The notes below the pieces were generated by a model. It worked only from the letters and a program-made list of their open reading frames with translations, had not been told where the DNA came from and did no database searches. From JBCCFX01 sp039029515 (GTDB taxonomy: Bacteria > Planctomycetota > Phycisphaerae > Phycisphaerales > SM1A02), in contig JBCCFX010000198.1 of assembly GCA_039029515.1 (NCBI GenBank), forward strand, positions 1-7,038: a stretch of 7,038 bases of DNA, given 5' to 3'. Both the position numbers and the translations under genes were made by a program. How positions within the stretch are numbered: position 1 is the stretch's first letter; every line of letters starts with the position of its first letter. Shown piece by piece: positions 7,036 to 7,038 of the stretch.

Positions 7036-7038
7036 GAA

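Overview
The window looks like a fragment of a Planctomycetota genome, most likely class Phycisphaerae. Four things point there: a Cys-rich repeat protein ending in a dockerin-like domain of the kind common in exported planctomycete proteins; a prepilin-like protein with the H-X9-DG motif typical of that phylum; a RoxA/peroxidase-like di-heme cytochrome c; and a cytoplasmic multi-PAS histidine kinase with an Rcp/CheY-like receiver. This is inference from protein style, because no rRNA or marker gene is present.

Layout. Positions 2-2161 (+) hold the 3' part of a very large secreted protein: fifteen complete six-cysteine repeats plus one partial, then a dockerin-like C-terminus. A strong, probably bidirectional hairpin terminator (2194-2224) separates it from the convergent genes on the minus strand. 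Read in their direction of transcription (right to left), these are a PAS-PAS histidine kinase (6858 to 5398), an overlapping single-domain response regulator (5444 to 4977), a signal-peptide-bearing di-heme cytochrome c (4848 to 3442), and a prepilin-like H-X9-DG protein (3118 to 2261). Each gap between the last three (128 and 323 nt) is long enough to hold a promoter.

The kinase and regulator form an obvious two-component pair: their reading frames overlap by 47 nt, and neither has membrane segments or a DNA-binding output domain. The cytochrome and the prepilin-like protein are both exported, but nothing in the sequence ties them to the signalling pair beyond proximity.

The right edge (about 6841-7038) is different. 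The + strand there encodes about 64 residues resembling the end of the catalytic core of a retroviral/LTR-retrotransposon-type integrase, including the putative catalytic Glu. Base composition drops to about 51% G+C by hand count and codon choice changes. The kinase's first PAS domain is cut short at the same place. Either a mobile element has interrupted the kinase gene or the contig is chimeric there. Apart from this junction and the architecture of the Cys-rich repeat protein, the genes are ordinary members of known families, and I see no convincing new multi-gene system.
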